Source of the DNA: Acheta domesticus
Lineage: Eukaryota > Arthropoda > Insecta > Orthoptera > Gryllidae
Length of the DNA stretch: 64,000 bases
Assembly (NCBI GenBank): GCA_031308135.1
Contig: JAHLJT010002630.1
Coordinates: 95,772,141 to 95,836,140, forward strand
Direction of reading: 5' to 3'
Shown here: one piece after another, positions 53,283 to 64,000 of the stretch
Layout of the letters: every line of letters begins with the position of its first letter
Numbering within the stretch: the first letter of the stretch is position 1
Program-made: the position numbers and the translations under genes
Notes under the pieces: model-generated
The model's database searches: none
The model's input: the letters and a program-made list of their open reading frames with translations, nothing else
What the model was told of the DNA's origin: nothing

Positions 53283-54830
53283 TTACTTTCCCGTATACGT
53301 ACGTATACACGGAGTGATATACGTAGTATAGGGAAAGTTATGTAATGCTGCGCGAAAAAATGGCCAATTTTCGGCGGAAAAAAATTAATTGCCGGGCCGT
53401 GAAAACGAATAAGTGGATAAAACCAGTTGCTAAATTAAGAAAAAAATCCCTCTCTACTCTATCTCGTGGTGTGGTCAAAATCCATTATTTGTTGCTTCTT
53501 TATACTTAAAAATCGATTGACGGCATTCCGTCCGTCTGTCCGTCTGTGGTCAACGCTAGCGCCTAAACCGTTCGGTCGATTTTCTTCAAAATTCATATTC
53601 CCCAGTCGATCTGATTCTAGTCGAAGCTTTGTGATTTTGAAAAAGATTCTTTAAAATTTGGGGGTACTTTATATGAAGCCCCCCGGGGATTTTCAACATT
53701 TTCTCAAAAACGGCTCCAAATTTTTTCTTTAAATTTCTTGTATGAATAGAGGAAAATACACTTTTTAACATGGCATAGGTCCGATTTTCACGTACAGCTC
53801 TGAATTTTCGAAAATTGTGAAAGTTTGAATTTTTTTCGGCGTCTTTCTCCAACTACAAAATTGAAGATAGAGATTTTTTCTTCAAATAAAATTTGTTCTG
53901 CATATTGAGTTCTTTAATAAAGGTCATGTAAATGTTTTTCACAATTTTGGTAGTTTTCGTGCAATATTGCGTGCAATATGTGCAATTTTAAAAAATTACA
54001 AAAACAAAATTTTCTCAAAAACGGCTCCAAATTTTTTCTTTAAACTTTTGGTAGGGATAGTGGTAAATGTACTCTATCAATGACATAAAAGCCATTTTGG
54101 TCTATAGGTTGGTTTTTTCAAAAATTACAAAAATGTAATTTTTTTTACTTGTCTCTCACGTCGTTAATATTTACATTATCGGCAATTTTTTAACATTATT
54201 ATATTTACGAGTATATATGCTTTAAATAATGTCAAGTAAAGTTTCTCGAAAACACTACCGTTTTCTGTGAAAAGTAGCTCAAATTTCGGCATTTTCAGAA
54301 ATGCTCAAACGCCATTTTCTCGTACATGGCTGCAATTTTTTTCTTGAAACTTTTGTAACGGATAGTGCTAATTACACTCTTTAGTATAGCGTAAAGTTTA
54401 TTTTGAGTTATTGTTTTGTTTTTTCAAAAATTATATAAATGTAAATTTTTTGAAAGATCTCTCACATCTTTAATATGCACATTATCCGCAATTTGTAAAG
54501 ATGATTATATTTGTGAGTGTCAGTGCTTCAAATAACTTCAAATAAGGTATTTTGAAAACTCAAAAATTTTCTGTGAAAATGAGCTTCAAATTTCACATTT
54601 TTAGTAGTGCTAAAACGCCATTTTCTCTTAAACGGCACATAATTTTTAAAAGAAAATTGCCATTTACGGCAAGGTTTTTGTGTTCTTTAAAATTCTAAAA
54701 TTAATGTTTCTGTTCTACCAATAGGAAACCGAAAAATTAAGAAAATGACAAAAAAATGTACTTTTGGCGATGATAGATGGTAGCTGGCAAGAAAGAGTAT
54801 GTGGCAATTCCGAATAGCTAGCGAAGAAGC
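53283..54830 (-). repeat. ~310-bp-unit family, copy with the best-preserved units
   Basis: 53283-54120 is nearly identical to bases 1-826 in reverse orientation. The unit motif (plus-strand complement AACGGCTCCAAATTTTTTC) appears at 53709, 54022, 54326 and 54632 in increasingly diverged form, giving a period of 304-313 bp. The hairpin end at 53287-53337 is intact. The far end shows the GCTAGCTATTCGGA and GATAGATGG phrases shared with 42660-42710, then breaks off at about 54830. Confidence 0.85.
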
Positions 54831-55289
54831 TTGGTCGTTTATTACATACGACCTTTTGTTATATATTTACACATTCATATTTTAGAAATTGTTTATTTTG
54901 AAATATTTGAAATAGAAGTAAAAAGAATTAATAGATCTCAGAAAAGCGACAATGCAGGATGTACAACAATGGAATTCACTTTGCGCTCGCGAATATCTGT
55001 GAATTACATGTGATTGTTGTGACCTGATGTAGCTGTATGAAAAGGAGTTATAATTGTCTAATTTATGTTGATATTTGCAAGAAAATATTTAGTTTTGCAC
55101 CAAATGCTTTACCATTTGTAGTGAGTAGAATATATTTTGTTGCATGGTTTTAGAATACTCTTCTCTAATCCATATATGACCAGACCTTTTTTTTGTTGGC
55201 AACATATTTCATATTTATAGAACATGATACTATAATTATAAATGTGTAGGATAACAATATACAAGTCACCAGTATTTCTATTGTCAAAA

Positions 55290-57075
55290 ATTTAGTGTTG
55301 CGAAAACGCAACACTAGGCAGATACAACCTTTTTTACACTTATTTAATAAAGTGACTGCTGCTGCAAATAAACTCGTTACATATAGTAGAATCTTTATTG
55401 TGGCGCACGAAATCAGCAATAAACATTATTAAATAGTATAAAACTTAAGCTATCATTAACAAACGGTGCCCCTGATCGGGAAGTCATAGGTTCGAGTCCC
55501 AACGGTGGTAGTATTTTCGACACTAGCTACATCGAATTCAGTCGATGTCTAGAAGAGAATTATAGTGGCCGGCTCCTCTGGTCGGTAGTTTTCCGTAGCT
55601 TCTCCGATCAACATCAGGCGAATGCCGGAGCAGTACCCTAACAAACAGGTCACGGACCGCGCGCTCTTTCCTTCCCCTTTCTTGTCCTATCCTCATGTCG
55701 TACTTACAAATACATACACTTACACTAGCATACACTATGCTACCACATATGCCGGGACACCGTTCGGGAGTTCAGAGCTTGTCTCGGCTGGGACAGTGCC
55801 CCACTGGTGGGAGATACCTGGTTGGGGTAAACCCATCTAGTCTATGAAAGGTCGGCGCGGGATTTCGCTGTCCAATGGGGGGAAGATCACCACACCCCAA
55901 GAAAAAACGTGCCCTACACTTACGGTACTAATGACCTTAGTTGTTGACGAGCTCTGAATCAATCAATCAATCGAATCTCAAAATATGATTTCGAATTTTA
56001 TAACCAAAGTGAAATGGTTTGCCCTTGATGTGTTTCAGACCATATCGTCCGTAGTAGGGTATCATTACTTCGTCACAACAAGGCCTATTCTCCCAAATAG
56101 TATGCTACAAAAAATTAATCACAAAGTGATTTTAAGAATAGCATATATCACACTATGCCTTATTATAAGTTGTAATTGATCATATGAAAAAACAAACTGA
56201 AGAGCTCCAGAGGAGGTTGAGGGTGCTCAATAAACGTTGGTCTCAACATCATTGACTCTTTCCATTTACTTTATTCATTTCTTTTTATTTGAAAGATTAT
56301 GATTCTTCCATTTTCTACAACATTTTTCTACAACATTTTCTACTATAATAATTGATTTGGTAATAATTGATTGTTCCTTCATTTTCATTTTGTGACAGGC
56401 TAATGCGCCGATGACTTGAAAACAATCTGATATTTCTATATATTTGTTATTCTTTACCATCATTTCCCTTCTGCAATTAGCTGTTAACCTATCAAATTGT
56501 ATGTCACAACAAGATCTTTATCAGTATTCTTATCTGTCATCTATCCTAAAGTCAGAAGGAGCAAAAACTACTACAAAGTTATCAGAATTTTCATATGCCT
56601 TCAAATTCTCTTCCAGAATAGCTAAAACTTTCGTCAGTAGTAAGGTTCTTGAAAAAAAAACAATGTTGCTACAGGTATAATAACGGGGTCATATGTGTCC
56701 AGTGTTGCGTTTTCGCAACATTCATAATGCAAGAACAATAATTGCCGTATAATTGTAGATGTGAGCAACTAACAGTATTCACGTGTTAAAATAGAAAATA
56801 ATACACATTAATCATTCAGCTAATAAAAAATGTCATTACATTAAAAAAAATTGCCTTTTTTCTCTTGGATGGCGTCTTTTTCCCTCCATCTTCAAAGTCA
56901 CGAATAATACAATTAACACTGAAGCAATAATTACACGAATAACGACCAACACACATTACCAATTTGTTCTCCAAACCTTTCTATTCAAGCACCTAACATA
57001 GGATGTGTTGTTGCCCAAAACAGCATTGCTGAAAATTAAAAGTATGCTTCATTGCGCCTTGTTGCTAAAATGCAA
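55290..57075. repeat. Recurrent GTTGCGTTTTCGCAAC palindrome; otherwise no gene
   Basis: GTTGCGAAAACGCAACACT at 55299, CAGTGTTGCGTTTTCGCAAC at 56700 and GTTGCTAAAATGCAACACTG at 57061 are versions of the same palindrome. A TATGACC phrase near 55176 and GTCATATGTGTCC near 56687 may mark ends of an element. The short frames here are unsupported. Confidence 0.5.
55466..55965 (+). mobile_element. SINE, plus orientation
   Basis: CATAGGTTCGAGTCCCAACG (B box), TTTTCGACACTAGCTACATC, CGATCAACATCAGGCGAATG, CGGAGCAGTACCCTAACAAA, GCCCCACTGGTGGGAGATAC, then the tail with GTACTAATGACCTTAG and AATCAATCAATCAATCG. The head is slightly truncated. Confidence 0.85.
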
Positions 57076-57344
57076 CACTGGGAATTTATGGGCTAACCAT
57101 GACCCTGTGGAATGCATTTCTATATTATCCAGGACATCAGGTTCCTTTTTCCAATAGAGGTTTACAAAACTTTTGTATTCTACTTCTGTGCAGTTGTAGA
57201 ATTCACATAGTTCTGAGAACACTGCGATGGAAACAGTGAGTTTGACGCTTCTTGGTTGAATTGGACGTTGTCAAATAATCGCTAGAATTTTAGTAGCGCA
57301 TACAGTACAATATTTCAGTACAACGTAGCTGTTTTCTCTAATAC

Positions 57345-57375
57345 GGGAAAGTAAGTGCTGTTGTAGCACCACTAG
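57345..57375 (-). repeat. Inverted-repeat end matching 42594
   Basis: CTAATACGGGAAAGTAAGTG then CTGTTGTAGCACCACTAG is the reverse complement of the end-like sequence at 42594-42625. It probably marks the outer end of the repeat copy whose interior is at 53283-54830, separated by about 2.5 kb of later insertions. Confidence 0.55.
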
Positions 57376-57434
57376 TTCTTTATGTCTCCCCCCTCCTCTT
57401 TCTGTTCTCTTTCACTACTGTGTATATCATATTC

Positions 57435-57869
57435 TGCTCTATTAATGTTCGGCCCTAAGCCGCCATCCTGATTGAGATTTTTCTGGGTTTACTCAATCGC
57501 TTAATGCGTACGCCGGGATGGTCCCTTGTTTTGCACTCACAGTCATAAATATATAGTTGTCCCCCCTTTTAGTCTCTCTCCTTTCCTCTTTCTCTACCGG
57601 ACTTTCTTCATTTCCATATGTGTTTCTACTCTCTTCCACTTCTCTCTTTGTTTTTTAAAATGTTCGGCCTTAAGCCGCCATCCTAATGGACGTTTTCTGG
57701 GTTTACTCAATCGCTTAAGGCATATGCCGGGGTGGTCCCTAGTTTTTCTCTCCCAGACGCTGGCCCTCTCCCTCTTAAAATATTACTACTCTGTATCAAT
57801 GTAGATTGAGTGGTTAGGCGGAAGAGCAGGCCCTATGGCCTGAGCCTCGCCATTAATAAAGACATTATT
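57435..57869 (+). mobile_element. Retroelement 3' end with a duplicated block and ATT tail
   Basis: GTTCGGCC(C)TAAGCCGCCATCCT followed by TCTGGGTTTACTCAATCGCT and GCCGGG(A/G)TGGTCCCT occurs twice, near 57447 and 57662. The end CGGAAGAGCAGGCCCTATGG then CCATTAATAAAGAC runs into ATT repeats. The last block also occurs at 4060. No coding part is preserved. Confidence 0.65.
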
Positions 57870-57901
57870 ATTATTATTATTATTATTGTTATTATTATTG
57901 C
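57870..57901. repeat. ATT repeat shared by two elements
   Basis: About ten ATT units with one ATTG interruption. It serves both as tail of the preceding plus-strand retroelement and as 3' flank of Dong copy D. Confidence 0.9.
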
Positions 57902-60660
57902 TCTATATCACGATTACGGATGTTATGAGTCGGCTGAGTACAAAATCTACTCCAGGTTGCAACCAGCTACCTAAGAAGCAGATCTAGGGACTGTCAGTGC
58001 CTCTACAATACTTTACGCAAAATATGAGCTGTGCCAAATCAAGCATTTTCTTGCACTTCCCAGTCTTTTGAATTACCGGGGAGTTTAGACAAGTTCTTAC
58101 TCAAATTTTGCGGAACAAATCCCAGAGCTCCGATAACTATCGGGACGACCTGTGCTTTTACGCCCCACATTCGGCTGATCTCAATTTCCAAACTCTTGTA
58201 TTTAAGACGTTTCTCTGCCTCCTTGGTTACGACATTTTGATCGCAAGGTACAGCAACATCCACAAGTAGACACGATTTTTCTCAAAATCCCGGATAACAA
58301 TATCCGGTTTGTTTGCTGCTATCGTGCGATCCGTTTGAATTTGTTGGTCGTACAATATTGTACACAATCCAACCGATGTCACCGGTTTTGGTGAGTGTTC
58401 GTACCACTTGAGGCATGTGTTTGGAACTTCGAGGGCGGTACAGATCTGCCAGTGGAGGTAACTACACACCCTGTCGTGTCTTTTTAAGTATTCGGTCTTT
58501 GCTAGAATTGGACAAGCTGAGACAATATGATCAATGGTTTCTACTTGCTCCTGGCAAATTCGGCATTTGTCATCTTGGGAAATTTTGAGAACCGCTTTAT
58601 CATAATGTCGTGTTCTCAACGCCTGATCTTGAGCAGCTACTAGAACTGCTTCTGATTCTGGCTTCTTTCTTCCCCCTTTAAGGGGAGCAGGTACCGCCTA
58701 TACTGGCAAGGTTAAATTGGCTTATTTTAGGTACGCTCATCTCAGAAACCCTCTTGACTAGCCCAATGAATTTTTATATTTACTTTTATTGGGATCTAAG
58801 AAGTTGGTTAAATATGTGTGTCAATCTGTGCTTTCCTCCTATTAATTTTCCATCTGGAAGCTTTTTGCCCTCCATTTCCTGAACATTAGTGAATCTCCTT
58901 GAAAAACACCCCTGTTAATCTGAATACTTCTGCTTTCTACTGCTTCCTTTTTGCTCTGTATTAGTAACCTGCTACTCCACGACTTCATACTAGCCTTGCA
59001 AAATTCAACAAGTCTAGTATGAAATCGATATATCTCCAGGGTCTTCAAAATCCAATCGTGTGGTACACTATCAAAGGCCTTTTGGTAGTCAATCCAAGCC
59101 ATGCTCAAATTACGTTTTCGTTTCTTTACATCATTCAAGATGACTTTATTCAGTAGCAAGATTTCCTTACAACCATAAGAACCTTGGCTACATCCTTTTT
59201 GTTCAACTGGCATTAGATGATTCTTATCTAGATGTCTGTACATTTTGTCAACTATGGCTGAAGTTATAACTTTGTACAGTACTGGCGAACAAGTGATTGG
59301 CCTGTAGTTCTTCGCCAAAGAGCTGTCTCCCTTTCAGCAGCCTTTCCCTGTCTCCCTAGCAGATACGTGATGCCGCGTGTGAGCAATTCCGGGAGTTCCT
59401 TTGGATTTTCTAAAATTTTATTAATAGCCTTTGCTAAATGCGGATGTAATGCTGTTAGTTTCTTAATCCAATAAATCTGGATCTTATCAATCCCGGGGAA
59501 TTTCCAGTTTTCCATGTTCTTAATTGCGTGGAAGAGGTCCTCTTCCGAAAATTCGTGAACATCTTCCACTGTTTCCACAAGTTCATTTGCAGCATCAACT
59601 TCAGATTGAAGCCAAGATGCATCTTTGTTGTAGAATTTGCTCTCTTCCCAGATTGCTGCCCAAAATGCCTCGACATCATCTTTTGAAGGAGTGACAGCAT
59701 TGCCATTCGGTTTCTGAGTCAGATTTCGATAGAATTTCTTCGCGTATGTTTCAAACAACCGATTCTGTACACGGAAATCTATTCTGCGTTTGTAACGTCT
59801 AATTCGTTGAGCCCATGCTTGAATTTTCTCTTTTAGCTTCTCAACTACCATTAGCCTGCTGGTGTCATTTTCAATTTGGTATTTTTGTTCAACATTGAAT
59901 ATTTTTCGTTGAACTTTAGAGGTGTGCGTTGATTTAGAAGATGCCTCAGCTAAGAGTGATATTTCGCGCCGGGGGTCGGCTATCCGTTTCATAATTCTCT
60001 TCATCCATGGGGGTACAGAGCTGTTTACTCTGTTTTGGTGTCGGCCGTCGGTGTTCTTGGCTGGCCCCAAAATTATCTGAGATACTAGATATCCAGTTGC
60101 ATATATTATGTGATTGATTTCAGCAATATCTAGATCTCTGCCTGGGGTCTCTACCACCTCATTTAAGACAGAATTCACTGTTTCTATCACTCTTTTAGCT
60201 TTGGCATTAACGGAAGTTGACTAACTCTTTCTATCTCGCGCCGAAGGAGATTTCGCATCATGTCCTTATCGTGTAATTCATTGCCAGTTGAATTTTCACC
60301 ACTGACGTGTTTCACTGGAATGAGATGAACCTTCCACGGGATCATCATTTTCAAGTTCTACATGTTCGTCATGTGGATAGTTCGAGCGTAGTACATACTC
60401 CACATTTCTCTCAATGTCAGCAAGTTGTTCTGCTGTAAATTGTCCAGTGCTGACTATGCATCGTCGTTGACTGGCAAGCTTCTTTGAGTCTAGGGGAGGT
60501 CTCATATCTGGGTTCTGCTCTCTCCATACCTTGAAAACTTCTATTTCTGAGCCCTCATTTTTCGCTTTTGCGTAGTAAAAGCACCACATCACTTTCTTTA
60601 ATTCATCCCGGGTTCATCTCTGACGATGGCTTCGAGCTACTGCCGGCTCTGGGTCCCTGG
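57902..60660 (-). pseudogene. Dong/R4-type copy D, truncated and internally deleted
   Basis: On the minus strand it starts at GGGTCCCTGGTT next to a TTA repeat (60661-60687), equivalent to position 34552 of copy C. Readable pieces: 60592-60296 (N-terminus in the correct, unbroken frame), 60190-59264 (pre-RT and RT start), 59318-58842 (RT palm, up to GVFQGDSL), then a deletion of about 1 kb replaced by about 160 bp of other sequence, then 58619-58227 and 58263-58039 (knuckle and endonuclease). The YMDD region is lost. A 37-bp deletion near 60208 and a small insertion near 59335 add frameshifts. Confidence 0.9.
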
Positions 60661-60688
60661 TTATTATTATTATTATTATTATTATTAT
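60661..60688. repeat. TTA repeat at the 5' end of Dong copy D
   Basis: Nine TTA units directly against the truncated 5' end of the element. Confidence 0.9.
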
Positions 60689-60979
60689 ATTAAAAATGAT
60701 TAAAATTAGAGAAACTGTATCTTGTTCTTTTACTTAGAAACACGAAAATGAACTTTCGCAACTGATAATGATAGGGGAATGTTCAGGGTAGACGGGGAAC
60801 TGGCAGGAAGAAGATCTCCTGGTTGGCAAACATCCGCAAGTAGACCGGTATTTCGAGTGGATCTGAATCGTTTCAACTGACACAAGAGACAAAGAAACGT
60901 TTGTGGATGTAGTCGCTAACCTTAAATTGTGGGCACGGCACTTCAAGAAGTCCGCTACCAAGTAGGGAGCTACAAAAGT

Positions 60980-61510
60980 CATATTAGCTACGTCTTATAA
61001 GGCATATGTATGCCCAGTACTTGAATATGGCAGGGAGGTCATCTCCTTAGGAAGCAAAACCAGCCTCACTATATTCGATGTTTTCCAAAACAACGTCCTC
61101 AGAATAATTACTGGTGAAGCTAAGTCAAACCCCAAAGTGGCCATGAAACTGCAAAAGCAGAAATAGAGCCATTAAATAGCCGCGGAGTTCTTTCAAATTC
61201 TGGGAAAGGAGTAAGAGAGTGGATCGAAACCACTTGAATAGGTTTATGAAGACATCACAGAGACTTAAAACTCAAACCTCACTATTAACGTATGCGAAGG
61301 TGCTGGGAAGTAACTTCAATGGAGCACCCTGCAGCACTACGCCAAACTAGTATCAGCCCTACCCAACACCTGACCCAATCAACTTTGCATCAAAAAAGGC
61401 GGAAACGAGACCGCGTTAAAACTTAAATCATACGACCTAGAAACCATCAACTTGCGATATCCTCCAAGGCTCCACGTTTACACAGATGGCTCTTACATCC
61501 CGGTCTTGAC
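60980..61510 (+). pseudogene. Decayed LINE fragment reaching an RNase H domain
   Basis: Interrupted frames give KSHISYVL-like, AYVCPVLEYGREVISLGSKT, VFQNNVLRIITGEAKSNP, and at the end LRYPPRLHVYTDGSY. The first phrases are typical of the RT thumb region of I/Jockey-type LINEs (LxPVLxYGxxxW...xxxQNxxLRxITGA), and YTDGS is the start of an RNase H domain. Numerous stops. Confidence 0.7.
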
Positions 61511-64000
61511 TTAACCTAACGTTACTTACCTTACGACTTGACCTGATCAACTTTACATAAAAATGGCAGACCACTGTTGGTGTTTAATAATAGATTACAC
61601 ACCCGCCAGTTAACTCTGCGTTTGTGTTCAACAAAGCGGATGAGAAAATAAGTTTTTCTGCGGTGAGTTTCAAATTTCACTATTCATTTTAAACTACTGT
61701 ATTAGCGCAATTAATATTACAACATGACATTATTACAACGTTTTACGAACTTCAAAATATATTCATGGACAAGAAATTATTAAAAATTAAATATTTATTT
61801 TCTGTTTGATACGAAATCCTTATGTGATAGATAAAACTGGCAAGCAGATTTGAATTCAGCACATGAAAATTATGTTTAGAGACGTTTCAAAACCCGTGCC
61901 GCAAAACAAAAATTCAATTTCGTAGGCCTGTGCTTTTTCCAATATATCGCGGGAGTAAGTCGTTTCTTACACGTAACGTACTAGGGATAATAGTCTAAAT
62001 TCGTAGCTGATTTACCTTTGCAAGTAGTTTATTTTATTATACGCGAGAGCGATTTTTTACTTTCTCGCCTTGCTAAGTTCTTCGTAAAAAGAGATAGTTA
62101 TGTAATCCTGAGCCGGAATACTGCAAATTTTCGGCAGAGAAACTGTTTTTGCCGAGCTCTGATATCGAAAAAGTGGATAAATCCTGTTGTTAAAGGGTAT
62201 AGCCAAATAAGGGGGTGAAAATTGCTCAAATCAAATCGATAATTGCGATACTCTTATGAAAGAGAATAGAAAACGTAGCAATTCCCTAAGATTCCTAGGC
62301 AATCTGTTGCAGAGATACAATGAGAAACGTGATTTTCATGTTTTATTTTTCCTCAGCTTCTATTGCATGTACCAGGCTGAAAAAAATTGGAGGGATGGAG
62401 AAAAGTAGTTGCATTTGAAGATTTGACAACCAATTTTGTCGCCAAATTCAAATAGAAAACAATAAATAAATTTTTAAAATTATTTTCGACATGATAACGT
62501 TGGAGTACTGTCTCAGATTTTACCATAAGAATGTGTCTCATAACATTCTGTAACATAATTTTTTTTCCAGGTTTTTAAACAATGTAAACGATAGTGAAAA
62601 ATAATTAAAACCAATTTTATCATAAGTAATATGACGAGAAGTGCTGTGCTAGCCGGTAAATTCACGACTCGCGTAGCGAGGAGTGAATTTACCGGCTAGC
62701 ACAGCACTTCGAGTGATATTTAGTGTGACTATTTCACGAATAAACACATTACATGATTTGAAAGGATAATTTAAATCAAAGGAATTACGAAAAAGGGAAA
62801 TATTACTCAAAATTACAATCGAAAAATGAAAAACTTTCATTCAGTTCCGACTTATCACTGCCTCCTGGAATAACTTATAATCAAGTTACATTTGAATAAC
62901 AGTTTAATGCAGAAAATGATTGAAATATGTTTCAATTTTATGGTAATAAAAGTTTCGGAAAACAATTATAACAAGGCTACTGACAAGAACATTTATTAAA
63001 AGCACAATCATTAAAGTTGTAGGAAGTTGGTTTCTAAGTCTTGGTCTTCCATAGAAGTATTTGAAATGGAAGATGTACAAGATGAATTAGCAGCGGAATT
63101 TCTCATTTTCGAATGGATTGAACACACGTGTGTACTCATTAAAATATTTTCCTGAATAATTTTGGTTGTAACGTTCCACGTAGTTTTGATGGCATATTCT
63201 TTGTACTCTTCACAATCTAATCTTCGTATATTAATTGCCTAAAACATGTGTAATTTCTTCATTTGTAGTTTGTGCTGTCAATTTGTATTTTCTATCTTCA
63301 CAAAAATTCTTGAAATTTCTTCCACACACTTTTTCTGTTCCTTTCGCTGTGTTTCGGCACTGAATCTTTAATAATTGATTCTATTTCAGAGTTTTAAACA
63401 TTACCAAAACCACACATTTTAATATTATATTGATGCACAAGAGCTATTTTGGAGGTGAAACAATTGCTATCGTTATCTTAAAAAGGTAAACAAAGGTTTT
63501 ACAGTGATAAAAAAAGGTAAACAAGCTGATGGCGATAAACATCTGGGATTGGTTTAATTTGAATATATCCAGGCTTACCATTGGCTACTTACGACGGGGA
63601 CAGACATGAGTGAAATAGTCAATGTAAAAATCTGAAATTCGTGCCAAAATGTGATTGGAAAAAAAATTTACCAATATTTAAACACAGATTCAAGCACGAT
63701 ATACGAACTTCAAATCTTATAGTTGTTACATCGATTATTTACCAAACTCAAGCAACCGGTTCATTGTGGAAAGAGGTGGGTCAGTTCTTCGGAGGGAAGG
63801 TTCGCTGGTTCGAGCCTTGGTTGGGGGGTATTATTTATCCGAGTTCTATTGCCGCAGAAAAGTATTGAGAAATCCAAAACCTTTACTGAAAATGTGGCGA
63901 GCCACCATTACTATAAGCACAAATACCATTAATGATGATAAAAAAAACTGGAGGCGTCTGTATGCGATTTTCGAATTTTCAACTTTTAAACAATTTTTTA
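61511..64000. other. AT-rich DNA; no gene recognised
   Basis: 62060-62190 is a diverged piece of the ~310-bp-unit family (GATAGTTATGTAATCCTGAG, AAAAGTGGATAAATCCTGTT). 62638-62710 is the hairpin listed separately. 63755-63825 contains GCTGGTTCGAGCCTTGG, a perfect B-box match in a SINE-like context. Short frames have no support. Confidence 0.45.
62638..62710. repeat. Perfect 28-bp hairpin
   Basis: GAAGTGCTGTGCTAGCCGGT (first 20 of 28 bases, 62638-62665) has its exact complement at 62683-62710. The 17-base loop contains CTCGCGTAGCGAG, itself a small palindrome. Flanks AATATGAC and GTGATATT are also nearly symmetric. Confidence 0.9.

Noticed and set aside
42594..57375. One 14.8-kb transposon bounded by the TAGTGGTGCTAC inverted ends
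   Set aside because: The interior contains host exons, LINEs and SINEs in various orientations, and further copies of the end occur at 48744; separate copies of one repeat family explain the ends better.

Overview
The window looks like nuclear DNA of an arthropod, most likely an insect with a large, transposon-rich genome. The evidence is interrupted genes with GT-AG introns of 2 to 12 kb, an AT-rich background with short GC-rich exons, and elements such as an R4/Dong-type retrotransposon targeted to TAA repeats, CR1-like and Jockey/I-like LINEs, a long tRNA-derived SINE, Tc1/mariner, piggyBac-like, Mutator-like and Helitron remnants. Nothing looks bacterial or viral. I cannot name the species.

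Host genes. (1) A plus-strand gene occupies the left third: six GC-rich exons (1255-1467, 6536-6746, 9257-9347, 11169-11336, 14293-14489, 17859-17996) have AG/GT borders and reading phases that fit at all five junctions. The encoded segment (about 339 codons, both ends missing) has a Pro/Ala-rich part, a His-rich part, a hydrophobic helix, a linker and a Cys-containing Arg/Leu-rich part; I do not recognise the family. Two of its exon-intron borders have been duplicated, one of them into six consecutive splice-donor copies. (2) A minus-strand set of exons (45126-44959, 42552-42398, 39305-39229, perhaps a 21-nt microexon at 30006-29986) encodes a single-pass membrane protein I do not recognise. 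(3) A small two-exon minus-strand open frame (22301-22205, 21982-21957) lies wholly inside a 2.13-kb element with inverted ends and a 9-bp target duplication.

Mobile DNA by region. 0-20 kb: introns of gene 1 hold SINEs (some with MITEs nested inside), two large foldback elements, perfect hairpin MITEs, a 630-bp pyrimidine-rich array and two Dong 3' fragments, one split by another transposon. 20.4-22.6 kb: Mutator-like element. 24.3-26.3 kb: frameshifted LINE. 28.6-29.3 kb: decayed Helitron helicase. 31.0-35.2 kb: nearly full-length Dong copy with a 1118-aa frame (RT plus restriction-like endonuclease) between TTA repeats, with a second LINE fragment of similar C-terminal layout next to it. 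36.7-39.0 kb: element with 190-bp inverted ends and nested insertions. 40.3-42.1 kb: Tc1 and mariner relics. 42.6-44.8, 48.7-49.5 and 53.3-54.8 kb, plus the first 826 bases: an AT-rich family built from units of about 310 bp. 45.5-47.6 kb: CR1-like LINE with one internal stop. 57.4-60.7 kb: a retroelement tail whose ATT repeat hosts a second, damaged Dong copy. 61.0-61.5 kb: LINE relic reaching an RNase H start.

The strongest leads are the exon-border duplications in gene 1, the minigene inside the Mutator-like element, and the repeated use of retroelement TAA tails as Dong landing sites. All homology calls were made by eye; exon joins rest on splice borders and phase only.
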